From Bacteroidales bacterium (GTDB taxonomy: Bacteria; Bacteroidota; Bacteroidia; Bacteroidales; Bacteroidaceae): 64,000 nt of DNA. The notes beneath the pieces are model-generated. The model ran no database searches, was not told where the DNA came from, and was given only the letters and a program-made list of their open reading frames with translations. Shown here piece by piece: positions 51,953 through 62,695 of this stretch. The DNA lies in assembly GCA_015060865.1 (NCBI GenBank), contig SUXS01000017.1, forward strand, positions 1 through 64,000. Direction: 5' to 3'. A program made the translations under genes and the position numbers. Numbering within the stretch: position 1 is the first letter of the stretch; every line of letters starts with the position of its first letter.

Positions 51953-53286
51953 TTGAAATATTTCTCTATACGTTTAATCATGGATGCAAGGCAGAAGGCC
52001 ACTACGTGGTCGCCTGGCTGTATCTGTGTAGAGCCGGTGACGAGGATACCTTCGCCGTCGCGCACGAGTCCGCCGATGGTGACTCCCTTGGGCAGGCTGA
52101 TGTCTTTGACCTGCGAGCGGGTGATGCGTGCGCCCTCCTTGACGATAAACTCGGCCACGTCGGCATTGGCAAAGGTGAGGCACTTGACGTTCGACACGTC
52201 GGCATCGAGCAGCAGCTGGTATATGTAGCTGGCGGCAATCTTTTTCTTGTTGATGACGGAGCCTATGTCGAGGCTCTCGGCCATGCTGATGTAGTCGATA
52301 TTCTCCACCTCGGCAATGGTCTTGAACACTCCCATACGCTTGGCCGAAAGGCAGGCGAGGATATTGGTCTCGGCGCTGTCGGTGAGTGCCACGAAGGCAT
52401 CCACATTGTCGATACCCTCTTCGGAGAGTAGCTCGTGGTCGCGACCGTCGCCATTGATGACCATGACGTTGTCGCTCACCATTTCGGTGAGCCAGCGGCA
52501 GCGGGCGAGGTCGCTCTCGATAATCTTGAGGCTCATGTCCTCGCTGATGAGCTGGGCACTGCGCACGGCTATGCGGCTGCCTCCCATAATCATGACGTTG
52601 TGGATAGACTCGTACTCGTCCTTGCCAGTGATGTGGCGTATGTAGGTGAGCGAGCGCTTGGTAGTCATGAAGTATACGAGGTCGCCTGCCTGCAGCATGT
52701 CGTCACCGCCGGGGATGATGGTCTCGCCCATACGCTTGATGGCTACGATATGGTAGGGTTGTTCCTTCTTTATTTGGAAGATGGGCGTATTGAGTATCAG
52801 GGCATTGTCGCGCAACTTCACACCGAGCATCACGAGGGCTCCTCCGCTGAACTCCCACCACTGGCGTATCCAGCTCAGGTGGAGGCCATCGGCAATCTCC
52901 TTGGCAGCCAGCATCTCGGGGTAGATGAGCGAGTCGATGCCGAGATTATTGAAGAACTCCTTGTTCTTGGGCTGCAGGTATTCGTAGTTGTCGATGCGTG
53001 CAACGGTCTTCTTGGCTCCCAATGAGTGGGCGAGCATGCAGGCGGTGATGTTGGTGCTCTCCTCAGGGGTTACGGCTACGAAGAGGTCGGCATCGGCGAC
53101 ACCCGCGTCCTTCAGACTACTGATGGAAGTGGGACTGGCGGCGATGGTCATGAGGTCGAAGTTAGAGTCGAGGTTGGCCATACGCTCTTCGTTGGCATCC
53201 ATGAGCACGATGTCGTGTTGCTCGTCGGAGAGCATCTTGGCAAGGTGTGTACCTACGGCTCCTGCGCCGGCGATGATGATTCTCAT
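51949..53286 (-). CDS. trkA: Trk system NAD-binding regulator
   Basis: A 445-residue cytosolic protein with two RCK modules: MRIIIAGAGAVGTHLAKMLS (Rossmann GxGxxG) at residue 1 and NVMIMGGSRIAVRSAQLISE near 230, each followed by a TrkA-C domain. It gates TrkH in response to nucleotides. Genes dxs, trkA and trkH run in one direction with gaps of 71 and -4 bp. Confidence 0.95.
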   Translation of the reverse strand: MRIIIAGAGAVGTHLAKMLSDEQHDIVLMDANEERMANLDSNFDLMTIAASPTSISSLKDAGVADADLFVAVTPEESTNITACMLAHSLGAKKTVARIDNYEYLQPKNKEFFNNLGIDSLIYPEMLAAKEIADGLHLSWIRQWWEFSGGALVMLGVKLRDNALILNTPIFQIKKEQPYHIVAIKRMGETIIPGGDDMLQAGDLVYFMTTKRSLTYIRHITGKDEYESIHNVMIMGGSRIAVRSAQLISEDMSLKIIESDLARCRWLTEMVSDNVMVINGDGRDHELLSEEGIDNVDAFVALTDSAETNILACLSAKRMGVFKTIAEVENIDYISMAESLDIGSVINKKKIAASYIYQLLLDADVSNVKCLTFANADVAEFIVKEGARITRSQVKDISLPKGVTIGGLVRDGEGILVTGSTQIQPGDHVVAFCLASMIKRIEKYFN

Positions 53287-53357
53287 TGTATGGTAGTCTT
53301 TTTTATTGTATTACGATTCTCGGGGCACTCAGAGCACTCGGAGAACCTCTTCATTCA

Positions 53358-55265
53358 TCATTCTACATTCACCCTCTTCTCCATCTCCTTCGCGATGCTC
53401 TCGGCATCGATTCCGCACTGACGGCACAGCTCGGGCACGGAGCCGTGCTCGATGAACTCGTCGGGGATGCCCATGCGGCGTATGTCGGGATGGTATCCGT
53501 GGTCGGCCATGAACTCCAGTACGGCACTTCCGAGGCCTCCCTTGATGGTACCGTTCTCGAGGGTGATGACATGCTTGAACTTACGGCCCACCTCGTGGAG
53601 TATCTCTTCGTCGATGGGCTTGAGGAAACGCATGTCGTAGTGGGCGGCGCTGATGCCCTTGGCGGCTACGCGTTCCACGGCTTCGGCAGCGAGGTTGCCT
53701 ATGGAGCCGATGCTGAGTATGGCGATGTCGTCACCATCGTGCAGCTTGCGTCCCTTGCCTATGGGCAGCTCCTCGAAGGGGCAGTGCCAGTCGACCAGCT
53801 TGCCGCGTCCGCGGGGATAGCGTATGGCGAAGGGACCCTTGTCGGGGAGTTGGGCCGTATACATCAGGTTGCGCAGCTCATGCTCGTCGTAGGGCGCCGC
53901 GATGGTGAGGTTCGGTATGGGACGCAGGAAGGCGAGGTCGAAGGCACCATGGTGTGTGGGACCATCTTCGCCTACCAGTCCGCCGCGGTCGATGCAGAGC
54001 ACCACGTTGAGGCGGCTGATGGCCACGTCGTGTATGACATTGTCGTAGGCACGCTGCAGGAACGACGAGTAGATGTTGCAGAAGGGTACGAGCCCATCCT
54101 TGGCCATACCTCCCGAGAAGGTCACTGCGTGGCCCTCGGCAATGCCTACATCGAAGCAGCGGCAGGGGAGTTTCTCCATCATGATGTTGAGCGAGCAGCC
54201 TGTGGGCATGGCGGGGGTTACGCCCACGATGCGCTTGTTCTGCTTGGCCAGTTCGAGCAGCGTATGTCCGAACACATCCTGGAAACGGGGCGGCTTGCCC
54301 TCGTCGTGAGTCTCGAAGCGTTCGCCCGTCTCGGCGTCGAACAGTCCGGGAGCATGCCATTGGGTGGGGTCCTCCTCGGCCGAGGCGAAACCTCTGCCCT
54401 TGATGGTATGTATGTGGAGCATCTTGGGACCGTGCATGTCCTTGATGGTGCGCAGCACGCGCACCAAGGCGATGACGTCGTGCCCGTCCACGGGGCCGAA
54501 GTAGCGGATGTTCATTCCCTCAAACACGTTCTGCTGCTTGGTGAGGAGCGACTTCACGCTGTTGTTGAATCGGATGAGGCGCTCGCGCCCGCCATCCTTC
54601 ATCATACCCAGTTTGTGGAGCACCTTCGCAAAGCGGTAGCGCCACTTGTTGTAGCTGGGTGTGGTGGTGAGTCCCAGGAGGTATCGCTTGAATCCGCCCA
54701 CCGAGCGGTCGATGGACATCTTGTTATCATTGAGCACGATGAGCATGTCGTTGTCGCTCTCCGACACATTGTTTAGACCCTCGAAGGCGAGTCCTCCGCT
54801 CATGGCTCCGTCGCCGATGATGGCCACCACGCGACGTTTGTCCTCGCTCAGTTTCTTGGCCGCCACGGCCATGCCGAGGGCGGCAGATATGGAGTTCGAT
54901 GCGTGTCCGCAGGTGAAGGTGTCGTATTCGCTCTCTTCGGGCGAGGGAAACGGCTTCAGTCCCTTGTATTTACGGTTGGTGTGGAACTGCTCGCGTCGTC
55001 CGGTGAGTATCTTGTGAGCATACGCCTGATGCCCCACATCCCATACCAGCCGGTCGTTGGGTGTGTTGTACACGTAGTGCAGGGCTACGGTCAGCTCTAT
55101 CACGCCGAGTGTAGACCCGAAATGTCCGGGATTGTGGGATAGTTCGTCGATAATGAATTGGCGCAGCTCTTCGCACACCCGGGGCAGTTGGTTCAGCTTC
55201 AAACGCCGCAGATCCTCAGGATATTGTATCGAATTTAGAATATTTTTACTCGCTTCCTTACTCAT
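53358..55265 (-). CDS. dxs: 1-deoxy-D-xylulose-5-phosphate synthase
   Basis: A 635-residue thiamine-diphosphate enzyme that joins pyruvate and glyceraldehyde-3-phosphate, the first step of the MEP isoprenoid pathway. The start at 55265 gives [20 protein letters not shown]. Motifs: [15 protein letters not shown] near 75, [15 protein letters not shown] (ThDP-binding GDG) near 150, the transketolase C-terminal domain [20 protein letters not shown] near 435. An exact TTTG-N20-TATCTTTG promoter lies upstream. Confidence 0.97.
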   Translation of the reverse strand: MSKEASKNILNSIQYPEDLRRLKLNQLPRVCEELRQFIIDELSHNPGHFGSTLGVIELTVALHYVYNTPNDRLVWDVGHQAYAHKILTGRREQFHTNRKYKGLKPFPSPEESEYDTFTCGHASNSISAALGMAVAAKKLSEDKRRVVAIIGDGAMSGGLAFEGLNNVSESDNDMLIVLNDNKMSIDRSVGGFKRYLLGLTTTPSYNKWRYRFAKVLHKLGMMKDGGRERLIRFNNSVKSLLTKQQNVFEGMNIRYFGPVDGHDVIALVRVLRTIKDMHGPKMLHIHTIKGRGFASAEEDPTQWHAPGLFDAETGERFETHDEGKPPRFQDVFGHTLLELAKQNKRIVGVTPAMPTGCSLNIMMEKLPCRCFDVGIAEGHAVTFSGGMAKDGLVPFCNIYSSFLQRAYDNVIHDVAISRLNVVLCIDRGGLVGEDGPTHHGAFDLAFLRPIPNLTIAAPYDEHELRNLMYTAQLPDKGPFAIRYPRGRGKLVDWHCPFEELPIGKGRKLHDGDDIAILSIGSIGNLAAEAVERVAAKGISAAHYDMRFLKPIDEEILHEVGRKFKHVITLENGTIKGGLGSAVLEFMADHGYHPDIRRMGIPDEFIEHGSVPELCRQCGIDAESIAKEMEKRVNVE

Positions 55266-55285
55266 TTCATAGAGGATTATCGTAG

Positions 55286-55317
55286 CAAAGATAGTACAAG
55301 ACAAACGAAATCCCAAA
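55286..55317 (-). promoter_or_regulatory. promoter of the dxs-trkA-trkH operon
   Basis: Minus strand: TTTG (55317-55314), 20 bp, TATCTTTG (55293-55286). Exact consensus, 20 bp before the dxs ATG. Confidence 0.75.
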
Positions 55318-55460
55318 TCTCTGCGAACTAAAATGGAAAAACTATAATTTTATCTATAAAACAAGGCTTATAAAAACGACTATAGCACAAGAAAAGACCA
55401 TCCCACTTGATTAATCACACCACTAAGATTCTTCACGCAGAATGAATATCGTACCCAATA

Positions 55461-56147
55461 TTATAGCCTCCCCTCATCTGCATAACTATAATAGCCGCTA
55501 TCTGTAAAGACAACGTGGTCGAGCAGGCTGATGTTCAGCAGGCGTGCGGCCTCCTGTACCTGGCGTGTGAGGCGGTCGTCGTGCGTGCTGGGGCGTAGGC
55601 TTCCCGACGGGTGATTATGGCAGAGGATGATGGAGGTGGCCCGCTTGAGTAGCGCTTCGCGCAGGATGAGGCGCACGTCGACTACCGTCTCGGTGAGTCC
55701 GCCCATGCCGATGCGCACCGAGTCGATGACCGAGGATGATTGGTTGAGCAGGAGCACGTGGCACTCTTCTACGGCAAGGTCGCGCAGGAGAGGGTAGAAG
55801 TACTCGTATACCTGTGCTGCCGAACGCACTTGCCGGCGCTCGGGCTGCTCTACGGCACGCCGACGGCCCAGTTCGCAGGCTGCGATGATGGCCACGGCCT
55901 TGGCGGGGCCTATGCCCTTGAAGCGGCACAGCTCGTCTACACTGAGGCGCCCCACCTGGTCGATGCTGTTGTTATATGCCGCCAGCACCTTCTGCATGAG
56001 CCCTACGGCCGAGTCCTCATCGTTCCCCGATCCTATAAGAATGGCCAGCAGTTCGGCATTGGTCAATGCCTGAGCGCCCTTGCTCATCAACTTCTCACGT
56101 GGACGGTCCTCCTCAGCCCAGCGGTTTATGGCTAACTTGTCTGTCAT
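55461..56147 (-). CDS. radC: RadC family JAB-domain protein
   Basis: About 228 residues from the ATG at 56147 (MTDKLAINRWAEEDRPREKL); the frame runs to 56210 but the added residues are atypical. A helix-hairpin-helix region (LSVDELCRFKGIGPAKAVAI) precedes the MPN/JAB metalloprotease-like domain, with metal ligands in HNHPSGSLRPSTHDD near residue 180. Named a DNA repair protein by tradition; its activity is not settled. Efp lies 107 bp upstream. Confidence 0.93.
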   Translation of the reverse strand: MTDKLAINRWAEEDRPREKLMSKGAQALTNAELLAILIGSGNDEDSAVGLMQKVLAAYNNSIDQVGRLSVDELCRFKGIGPAKAVAIIAACELGRRRAVEQPERRQVRSAAQVYEYFYPLLRDLAVEECHVLLLNQSSSVIDSVRIGMGGLTETVVDVRLILREALLKRATSIILCHNHPSGSLRPSTHDDRLTRQVQEAARLLNISLLDHVVFTDSGYYSYADEGRL

Positions 56148-56254
56148 AGCGGTTTTGAATAAAAAAGAATGGACAACCGACTTGGGCATTTCCTTCTCCC
56201 ATTCGTCCATTGTCCATTTAGCTTTTAATATAGCAGAGCACGCTCTGCGTTGTA

Positions 56255-56821
56255 TTACATCTTCACACGACCTACGTATGAGCCATCGCGAGTGTCAACC
56301 TCAACGAACTCACCTTCTGTGATGAAGAGGGGCACGCGGATCTCAGCGCCAGTCTCCAGTGTGGCAGGCTTGAGAGTGTTGGTGGCGGTGTCGCCCTTGA
56401 GGCCGGGCTCGGTGTAGCTGATCTGGAGCACCACCTTGGTGGGGAGCTCTGCATAGAGTACAGTGTCGGAAGAAGCGTCAGATACCACCTCTACGGTCAT
56501 ACCCTCCTTCAAGAAGGCAACGCCTGTGATGAGTTCCTTGGCAATGGGAGCCTGGTCGAAGGTCTCGTTGTTCATGAAGATGAAGTCCTCACCCTCCTGA
56601 TAGAGATACTGGTAGGGACGACGCTCTACGCGTACATCCTCGAGCTTCTCACCGATGTTGAAGCGGCGCTCCAGCACGTAGCCGTCAACCACGTCCTTGA
56701 GTGTAGTACGCATGAAAGTGTTACCCTTACCGGGCTTTACATGAAGGAAATCGATACAGAAGTACAGCTTTCCGTCCATGCGGATGCAGGTACCTTTCTT
56801 GATGTCTTGTGCATTAATCAT
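56255..56821 (-). CDS. efp: translation elongation factor P
   Basis: A 188-residue, three-domain (KOW, OB, OB) factor that rescues ribosomes stalled at proline runs. The exposed loop [12 protein letters not shown] carries Lys32, the residue modified in many bacteria. The C-terminal [12 protein letters not shown] is typical. A full promoter lies upstream. Confidence 0.97.
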   Translation of the reverse strand: MINAQDIKKGTCIRMDGKLYFCIDFLHVKPGKGNTFMRTTLKDVVDGYVLERRFNIGEKLEDVRVERRPYQYLYQEGEDFIFMNNETFDQAPIAKELITGVAFLKEGMTVEVVSDASSDTVLYAELPTKVVLQISYTEPGLKGDTATNTLKPATLETGAEIRVPLFITEGEFVEVDTRDGSYVGRVKM

Positions 56822-56878
56822 AACTTTGTCTCGTCTTTATTTATACTTATTTATTACTTTTCTGCTGTTTTCCGAGTG

Positions 56879-56910
56879 CAAAATTACAAGAAAACGGCAA
56901 AATGCCCAAA
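56879..56910 (-). promoter_or_regulatory. efp promoter
   Basis: Minus strand: TTTG (56910-56907), 20 bp, TAATTTTG (56886-56879). Exact consensus; it runs back-to-back with the rpmH promoter. Confidence 0.7.
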
Positions 56911-56935
56911 TCTTTCGTATAAAAACAGCACATTT

Positions 56936-56967
56936 TTTGGTGATTTCAAAAAAAGTCCCTACTTTTG
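56936..56967 (+). promoter_or_regulatory. rpmH promoter
   Basis: TTTG (56936-56939), 20 bp, TACTTTTG (56960-56967). Exact consensus; about 79 bp before the rpmH ATG. Confidence 0.75.
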
Positions 56968-57045
56968 CAACCCGATTACGCAGCCTAACGACGAAAAAGG
57001 GCGCTAAGACAAAGAAAAGAAAGAACAATAAAATAGTACAGAGCA

Positions 57046-57207
57046 ATGAAAAGAACATTTCAACCTTCTCTGAGAAAGAGAAAGAACAAACATGGTTTCC
57101 GTGAGAGAATGGCTACCGCTAATGGTCGTCGTGTGTTGGCTGCCCGTCGTGCAAAGGGTCGCAAGAAATTGACAATTTCTGACGAGTTCAATGGTTTGAA
57201 GAAGTAA
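57046..57207 (+). CDS. rpmH: 50S ribosomal protein L34
   Basis: A 53-residue basic protein: [20 protein letters not shown] and the motif [17 protein letters not shown] are diagnostic of L34; the C-terminal SDEFNGLKK extension is common in Bacteroidota. Monocistronic, with its own promoter and terminator. Confidence 0.97.
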   Translation: MKRTFQPSLRKRKNKHGFRERMATANGRRVLAARRAKGRKKLTISDEFNGLKK

Positions 57208-57230
57208 TTCTCTCCGCAAGAAGAATAATA

Positions 57231-57268
57231 AAATGAGGGTGACGATATATCGTCACCCTCATTTATTA
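57231..57268 (+). terminator. rpmH terminator
   Basis: A perfect 34-bp palindrome (AAATGAGGGTGACGATA and complement, 57231-57264) 24 bp after the L34 stop, followed by an A/T stretch. Confidence 0.85.
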
Positions 57269-57470
57269 TTAGTACTTTTGCCAATCAGCACTTGCAAGAC
57301 TATAAAGCACGCAACATAAAAGGTTTTCATGAAAGGAAAGCGAGCCGCTAACCCATCCTTAGATGCACACAACATCCCCGAAAGAGTCTTTTGCTGGGGA
57401 GCCTTGAAACAAAAGCAAAAAAACACGCCAACAGAGATAGGCGAAGATGCACATCTCCCTACAAGCATTT

Positions 57471-58097
57471 TTATCGCATATCAATCACTTCATTCGCCGG
57501 ATATTCCTTCTCCCTATAAGTAAAGGTATGCTGCGAGAAAGTTAGCCCATTACGAAAGGCTCGAATTTCAATTCTATATTCCCTATTCTCAGCCAAAACA
57601 AGATCCACAATCTTCGGTTCACCAGAAGCAGTAAGATAAAGCACCATTTTGGACAGGTCTTGCTGAGAAGTCTTGGGTACAAGGCTGATTACATGCAGCC
57701 ATTCGTCACCTACGTTCCTATCACCCTCATCTACCGGCAAAAAGTATTCATCAAAAGTCTGCAGCAACATATAGGGATTAATGCTCTGCAACTCTTCATC
57801 AGTAGGATTACTAATATACAGCTCACTGTAGGAGATATCATTTTGCAGAGTCCACAGAGTAGTCCCATCAAACCAGATTCTCATATCATCGGTATCAAAG
57901 CAGAATTTCTCACCTTCCATCAGGAATCTACCATTTGTGCGAACCCCTTCTTCATTTAGACGGAACCGAAGTTCCACCCCCTTATTCTGAAATAAGGCAG
58001 CCGTCTTGCCGAGCCACACCTCTGCTACATTCTGCGCTCCCACCCAAACAGGAGCAAAGGCCAACACTATCATTACTATAAAAGTCCAACTCCTCAT
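57471..58097 (-). CDS. LolA-like outer-membrane lipoprotein carrier protein
   Basis: About 208 residues from the ATG at 58097 (MRSWTFIVMIVLAFAPVWVG, a clean Sec signal); upstream ATGs at 58133 and 58118 are possible. The mature protein has the open-barrel pattern of LolA: GRFLMEGEKFCFDTDDMRIWFDG-like strands near 70-90, and YLTASGEPKIVDLVL later. LolA carries lipoproteins through the periplasm. It directly follows ftsK, as in other Bacteroidales. Low sequence conservation keeps the gene symbol open. Confidence 0.78.
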   Translation of the reverse strand: MRSWTFIVMIVLAFAPVWVGAQNVAEVWLGKTAALFQNKGVELRFRLNEEGVRTNGRFLMEGEKFCFDTDDMRIWFDGTTLWTLQNDISYSELYISNPTDEELQSINPYMLLQTFDEYFLPVDEGDRNVGDEWLHVISLVPKTSQQDLSKMVLYLTASGEPKIVDLVLAENREYRIEIRAFRNGLTFSQHTFTYREKEYPANEVIDMR

Positions 58098-58190
58098 TCT
58101 ATATACACAATTCTCCATATGCGGGTTCACCATCTGTTAATTCTTAAAACTAAGACAACTAAAATTTACACATTATAGGCACATGTACTT

Positions 58191-60635
58191 TTAAACATTA
58201 TTCAAGCCTTCAAGTTTCATCTCCAAATCCATCTCATCGGCACAGAGCACCTGACGAGGCTTGCTGCCGTCGACGGGACCTACGATGCCGGCCTTCTCGA
58301 GCTGGTCCATGATGCGACCTGCGCGGTTGTAGCCGATGGAGAACTTGCGCTGGATGAGCGATGTAGAACCCGACTGGTGCACTACGACCAGGCGTGCTGC
58401 ATCCTCGAACATGGGGTCGAGGCGCTTTAAGTCTACATCGTCGAGGTTGCTGCCTTCGCCAGCATTCTCGTCCACATACTCGGGCAGGTAGAACGCCGTG
58501 GGATAGCCCTGCTGCTCGCTGATGTACTTACCGATGCGCTCCACCTCGGGAGTGTCGACAAAGGCACACTGCACACGCACGGGGTCGCTGCCCTGAAGGA
58601 AGAGCATGTCGCCCTTACCAATGAGCTGGTTGGCTCCGGGGCGGTCGAGGATGGTGCGCGAGTCAATCATGGCCGATACGCGGAAGGCGATACGGGCAGG
58701 GAAGTTGGCCTTGATGGTACCAGTAATGATGTTCGTCGTGGGGCGCTGGGTAGCGATAATCATATGTATACCTACGGCACGGGCCAACTGGGCGATGCGG
58801 GCAATGGGGAGCTCTACCTCCTTGCCGGCAGTCATGATAAGGTCGCCAAACTCGTCGATGATGACCACGATGTAGGGCATATACTTGTGGCCCTTCTCGG
58901 GGTTGAGCTGGCGGTTGATGAACTTCTCGTTATACTCGCGCAGGTTGCGCACACCAGCTGCCTTGAGCAGGTCGTAGCGGGTGTCCATCTCCACGCAGAG
59001 CGACTTGAGGGTCTGCACCACCTTGGTGACATCGGTGATGATGGCATCTTCGCCGTCGGGGAGCTTGGCCAGGAAGTGTTTCTCGATGGAGGAGTAGATG
59101 CTGAGCTCCACCTTCTTGGGGTCGACCATCACGAGCTTCAGCTCGGCGGGGTGCTTCTTGTAGAGGAGCGAGGTGATGATGGCGTTCAGACCTACGGACT
59201 TACCCTGACCGGTGGCACCAGCCACGAGGAGGTGGGGCATCTTGCAGAGGTCGAACATGAGTATCTCATTCGTGATAGTCTTACCGATGGCTACAGGCAG
59301 TTCATAGGTAGACTCTTGGAATTTGCGACTGTTGATGACCGAGTACATCGACACCACTTGGGGATTGGCATTGGGAATTTCTATACCGATGGTGCCCTTG
59401 CCGGGTATGGGGGCGATGATACGGGTACTGAAGGCGGCAAGCGTCAGGGCGATGTCGTCTTCGAGGTTCTTGATCTTCGAGATGCGCACACCTGGGGCAG
59501 GGGTAATCTCGTAGAGCGTGATAGTGGGGCCCACGGTGGCCTTGATAGAGGATATCTCGATGCCGAAGTTGCGCAGCGCCTGGATGATGCTATCTTTCTT
59601 GGTATTCTGCTCGTCGCGGTCGACAAGGAAAGCATCATCGTTGCCCTTGTTGAGCAGGTCGATGGTGGGGTATTTGTAGCGTGAGAGGTCGAGCTTGGGG
59701 TTGTAGGGTTCGACAATCTTCTCGGCTACCTCCTCTTCGTTGACCTCGATGGTGAATTCAGCCTCTTCCTCCTGCTTCTCGGCTGGGTTTTGCTCTGCCT
59801 CGTCAGCGGGGACATCGACAATCTCCAGTTCCATATTCTCCGGCTCTTCCATCTTTTCAGACTCTTGCTCCACCGTGTTCCATTCAATCTCTGTAGGTTG
59901 CTCCGTAATGGAAAAGTCCACATCATCGTGTTGACTAGAGATTTCTTCTTCAGCAGGTTCTACCATCTCATCCTCATCTTTACCCGGCAACAAAGACTTT
60001 GGATGGAGCAGTTTCCTTACAAACTCTATCGTATTATTCGTAAGATACATGCAAAAGAGTATTGCCGTTACAATCAGAATTATCGCAATACCAGGCAAGC
60101 CAAATTGGACACTGAGCCATTCCGCAACATTGTGTCCATGATAGCCACCCCAATAAATTCCCGACTCTACGAACCAACGGTCTATAGTAACGCTCAAAAA
60201 AAGAGACCCCCAAACCAACATTACAGCGCAACAGATTCCCCAATGTTTAAGATTGAACTTGTAAGTCCGCATAAGATTGAGGCCCAGCACTAACAAGAAT
60301 GCTGCTACGCTATAGGCTGATATTCCAAAGCATCCATTGATAAGTGTTTGAGCTATATGTGCCCCACTGCGCCCTGTAGCGTTTTCCACATCATCAGCCG
60401 CCACATTAAGTTCTGTAACATCTTGATGTTCCAGTGCACTCTGATCAGCACCGCCATTAAGTATAAAAGAGGTAAATGCCAACATCAAATACAATGACAC
60501 CATCACACAAAGTAGCCCAACAACAAACTGAGCGGTTTCGTTTTTTATTGCCGAACGAATATCCTTTATCCATTTAATCTCCCTCTTCTCTTTATGCGCC
60601 TTTTCCTTTTTTGGTGCTTTCTGTTGTGTTGCCAT
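58191..60635 (-). CDS. ftsK: FtsK/SpoIIIE DNA translocase
   Basis: An 814-residue septal DNA pump. Four N-terminal membrane helices (about 35-60, 100-125, 135-150, 175-200) are followed by an acidic linker (EPENMELEIVDVPADEAEQN-type, about 225-330) and the motor: Walker A GATGQGKSVGL near 475, Walker B IVVIIDEFGDL near 595. The C-terminal gamma winged helix (STSLIQRKFSIGYNRAGRIM) reads polar DNA motifs. It resolves chromosome dimers with XerCD. The LolA-like gene follows in the same direction. Confidence 0.96.
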   Translation of the reverse strand: MATQQKAPKKEKAHKEKREIKWIKDIRSAIKNETAQFVVGLLCVMVSLYLMLAFTSFILNGGADQSALEHQDVTELNVAADDVENATGRSGAHIAQTLINGCFGISAYSVAAFLLVLGLNLMRTYKFNLKHWGICCAVMLVWGSLFLSVTIDRWFVESGIYWGGYHGHNVAEWLSVQFGLPGIAIILIVTAILFCMYLTNNTIEFVRKLLHPKSLLPGKDEDEMVEPAEEEISSQHDDVDFSITEQPTEIEWNTVEQESEKMEEPENMELEIVDVPADEAEQNPAEKQEEEAEFTIEVNEEEVAEKIVEPYNPKLDLSRYKYPTIDLLNKGNDDAFLVDRDEQNTKKDSIIQALRNFGIEISSIKATVGPTITLYEITPAPGVRISKIKNLEDDIALTLAAFSTRIIAPIPGKGTIGIEIPNANPQVVSMYSVINSRKFQESTYELPVAIGKTITNEILMFDLCKMPHLLVAGATGQGKSVGLNAIITSLLYKKHPAELKLVMVDPKKVELSIYSSIEKHFLAKLPDGEDAIITDVTKVVQTLKSLCVEMDTRYDLLKAAGVRNLREYNEKFINRQLNPEKGHKYMPYIVVIIDEFGDLIMTAGKEVELPIARIAQLARAVGIHMIIATQRPTTNIITGTIKANFPARIAFRVSAMIDSRTILDRPGANQLIGKGDMLFLQGSDPVRVQCAFVDTPEVERIGKYISEQQGYPTAFYLPEYVDENAGEGSNLDDVDLKRLDPMFEDAARLVVVHQSGSTSLIQRKFSIGYNRAGRIMDQLEKAGIVGPVDGSKPRQVLCADEMDLEMKLEGLNNV

Positions 60636-60677
60636 ATACTTATATTCCTCCTATCCTGCTTTTGAATTCAATTTTTG

Positions 60678-60685
60678 CAAAGTTA
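60678..60685 (-). promoter_or_regulatory. -7 element of the ftsK promoter
   Basis: Minus strand TAACTTTG, 42 bp before the ftsK ATG; 20 bp upstream is ATTG, one mismatch from TTTG. Confidence 0.5.
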
Positions 60686-60829
60686 TGAATTGTTTCGCTT
60701 TTCCACAATATTTTACCATATTTTAGCTAAAATGGATTTCAATTACGCATTAACATAAACAAACATCCGCGCTTTCATTTTTACTATAGAAAACACGTCT
60801 TCTTATTTCAGGACTTAACGTTACAGAGT

Positions 60830-61762
60830 TCAACACCCCTCACGATACTTATTTTCCTCCTTGTCGTCGAGCATGCTGAGGTAGGAGGCATAGCGTGACT
60901 GGCTGATGCGGCACTCCTCTACGGCTTGGCGCACGGCACAGTGGGGCTCATGGGTGTGGGTGCAGTTGCCATAGCGGCAGTGGGCCGACTCGGCAAATAT
61001 CTCGCGGAAGTAATGGCTGATCTCCTCCTCTTCCATGTCGAAGGTTCCGAAGCCCTTGACACCGGGGGTGTCGATGAGCCAACCACCATCGCCGAAGGGA
61101 AACATCTCGGAGAAGGTGGTGGTGTGCATGCCCTTGTTGTGGTACTCGGAAATCTCGGCGGTACGCAGATGGAGGTCGGGGAGCAGGGCGTTGATGAGGG
61201 TGCTCTTGCCTACACCGGAGTTGCCGGAGAGTAGGGTGGTCTTGCCTGTGAGAGAGGCACGCACCTTGTCGAGTCCGTCGCCATTGAGAGCCGAAACGCA
61301 GGAGCACTCGTAGCCAATGGTATTATAAAGGTGTACGATGGCATCGAGATAGCGGCGTTCGTCCTCATTGTAGCGGTCCACCTTGTTGAACACGATATGT
61401 ACGGGGATGCGGTAGGCTTCGGCAGTGGCGAGGAAGCGGTCGATGAAAACGGTAGAGGTCTCGGGGTAGTTGATGGTGACGATGAGCAGGCACATATCGA
61501 CATTGGCGGCAAGGATGTGCGACTGCTTCGAGAGGTTCGAGGCACGACGTATGATGTAGTTGCGCCGTTCTTGGATGTCGGTAATATAAGATATGCCGTC
61601 GACGGGTGAGGTAATGGTCACCCGATCGCCGACGGCCACAGGATTGGTACTGCGGATGCCCTTGAGTCGGAAGTTGCCTTTGATACGGCAGTCGACGAGG
61701 CTTCCCTCATCGGTCTTCACGATGTATTGGCTTCCGGTGTTCTTGATTACGAGTCCAAGCAT
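60830..61762 (-). CDS. rsgA: small-ribosomal-subunit-dependent GTPase A
   Basis: A 310-residue circularly permuted GTPase: OB domain (1-75), then G4 FNKVD near 125 before G1 [16 protein letters not shown] near 180 and G3 DTPGVKGF near 228, and a zinc finger [14 protein letters not shown] near 265-280. Checks late 30S assembly. Frr lies 107 bp upstream, after a low-complexity spacer. Confidence 0.96.
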   Translation of the reverse strand: MLGLVIKNTGSQYIVKTDEGSLVDCRIKGNFRLKGIRSTNPVAVGDRVTITSPVDGISYITDIQERRNYIIRRASNLSKQSHILAANVDMCLLIVTINYPETSTVFIDRFLATAEAYRIPVHIVFNKVDRYNEDERRYLDAIVHLYNTIGYECSCVSALNGDGLDKVRASLTGKTTLLSGNSGVGKSTLINALLPDLHLRTAEISEYHNKGMHTTTFSEMFPFGDGGWLIDTPGVKGFGTFDMEEEEISHYFREIFAESAHCRYGNCTHTHEPHCAVRQAVEECRISQSRYASYLSMLDDKEENKYREGC

Positions 61763-61769
61763 GATAAAA

Positions 61770-61866
61770 GTTGAAAGTGTATAGATGAAAGATGAAAGTC
61801 ACATCGTTATAGATGGATATACTCGCAAACAGAAATTTTCATCTTTCATCTTTCGACTTTCATCTC
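61770..61866. repeat. AAAGATGAAAG inverted low-complexity repeat
   Basis: GTTGAAAGTG/GATGAAAGATGAAAGT units are matched by TTTCATCTTTCATC units 45 bp on. The spacer between frr and rsgA can fold into a long A/T-rich hairpin. Confidence 0.55.
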
Positions 61867-61869
61867 GTT

Positions 61870-62421
61870 TTACACGGTCATGATCTCCTTCTCCTTGTCT
61901 GCATAGAGCCCATCCACCTTCTTAATGTACTTGTCGTGCAGCTTCTGGAGCTTTTCTTCGCCGTCTTTCTGTACGTCTTCGGGCATGCCGTCCTTAACGG
62001 CCTTCTTTAATGCGTCAATGCAGTCGCGGCGAGCGTTGCGGATGCTAATCTTGGCATTTTCGGCTACCTCCTTACATTGCTTGGCGAGTTGCTTACGGCG
62101 TTCCTCGGTGAGGGGAGGTATGCCGAGACGGATGATTTCACCATTGTTCTCGGGAGTGATGCCTACGGGAGAGTCGATAATGGCTTTCTCGATGACGCGG
62201 AACATGTTCTTGTCCCAAGGCTTGATGGCGATGGTGCGTGCATCGGGGGTAGTGATAGAGGCTACACCTGTCAAGGGTACCATAGTACCGTATGAGTCTA
62301 CACGGATACCGTCAAGGATACGGGTGTTGGCTTTGCCGGCACGGATGCGGGCGAGTTCGTCTTCAACGTGGAGGATGGCCATCTCCATCATCTCCTGTGC
62401 TTCGTTCAAATATTCCTGCAT
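61870..62421 (-). CDS. frr: ribosome recycling factor
   Basis: A 183-residue factor that, with EF-G, splits post-termination ribosomes. It has the three-helix bundle plus beta domain of the family: [20 protein letters not shown] near 22, [19 protein letters not shown] near 48, and a basic C-terminal helix ([20 protein letters not shown]). Length is normal. Confidence 0.96.
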   Translation of the reverse strand: MQEYLNEAQEMMEMAILHVEDELARIRAGKANTRILDGIRVDSYGTMVPLTGVASITTPDARTIAIKPWDKNMFRVIEKAIIDSPVGITPENNGEIIRLGIPPLTEERRKQLAKQCKEVAENAKISIRNARRDCIDALKKAVKDGMPEDVQKDGEEKLQKLHDKYIKKVDGLYADKEKEIMTV

Positions 62422-62429
62422 ATTGTTTT

Positions 62430-62540
62430 AAGTTTTTAAGTTTTGTAAGTTCTTAAGTTGATTGGCTCTGGGGCTATTTCGGTTTGTAGTGTTTTTAAGG
62501 TACAAACTTATAAACTCAAAAACTTACAAACTCAAATAGT
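62430..62540. repeat. TTTTAAGT / ACTTAAAA inverted low-complexity repeat
   Basis: TTTTAAGTTTTTAAGTTTTG and later AAACTTATAAACTCAAAAAC face each other in the frr-VTC gap. Same class as the repeats near era and rsgA. Confidence 0.5.
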
Positions 62541-62658
62541 AAAGCCAAAGGTAGTCGGTTTTTTCGTTTTTTGCAACAGTTTTTTTGCATATGTATATAA
62601 ATATGGTTGTTTTTCTTGTTTTTTTCGACTTTTTGTTTCAGAGTTTGGGATAAGTTAC

Positions 62659-62666
62659 TATATTTG
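62659..62666 (+). promoter_or_regulatory. -7 element of the VTC-domain gene
   Basis: TATATTTG matches TAnnTTTG; 19 bp upstream is TTTC, one mismatch from TTTG. It is 29 bp before the ATG. Confidence 0.5.
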
Positions 62667-62695
62667 CACAAATTCGTATCGTACGGCTATATACT

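Noticed and set aside
53286-54776. A 496-codon plus-strand frame opposite dxs
   Set aside because: It is the antisense shadow of a clearly conserved gene with GC-rich third positions; its protein is low-complexity (G, V, H, E rich) and resembles no family.
58764-59684. A 306-codon plus-strand frame opposite ftsK
   Set aside because: Mirror frame of the conserved motor domain; no signal or motif of its own.
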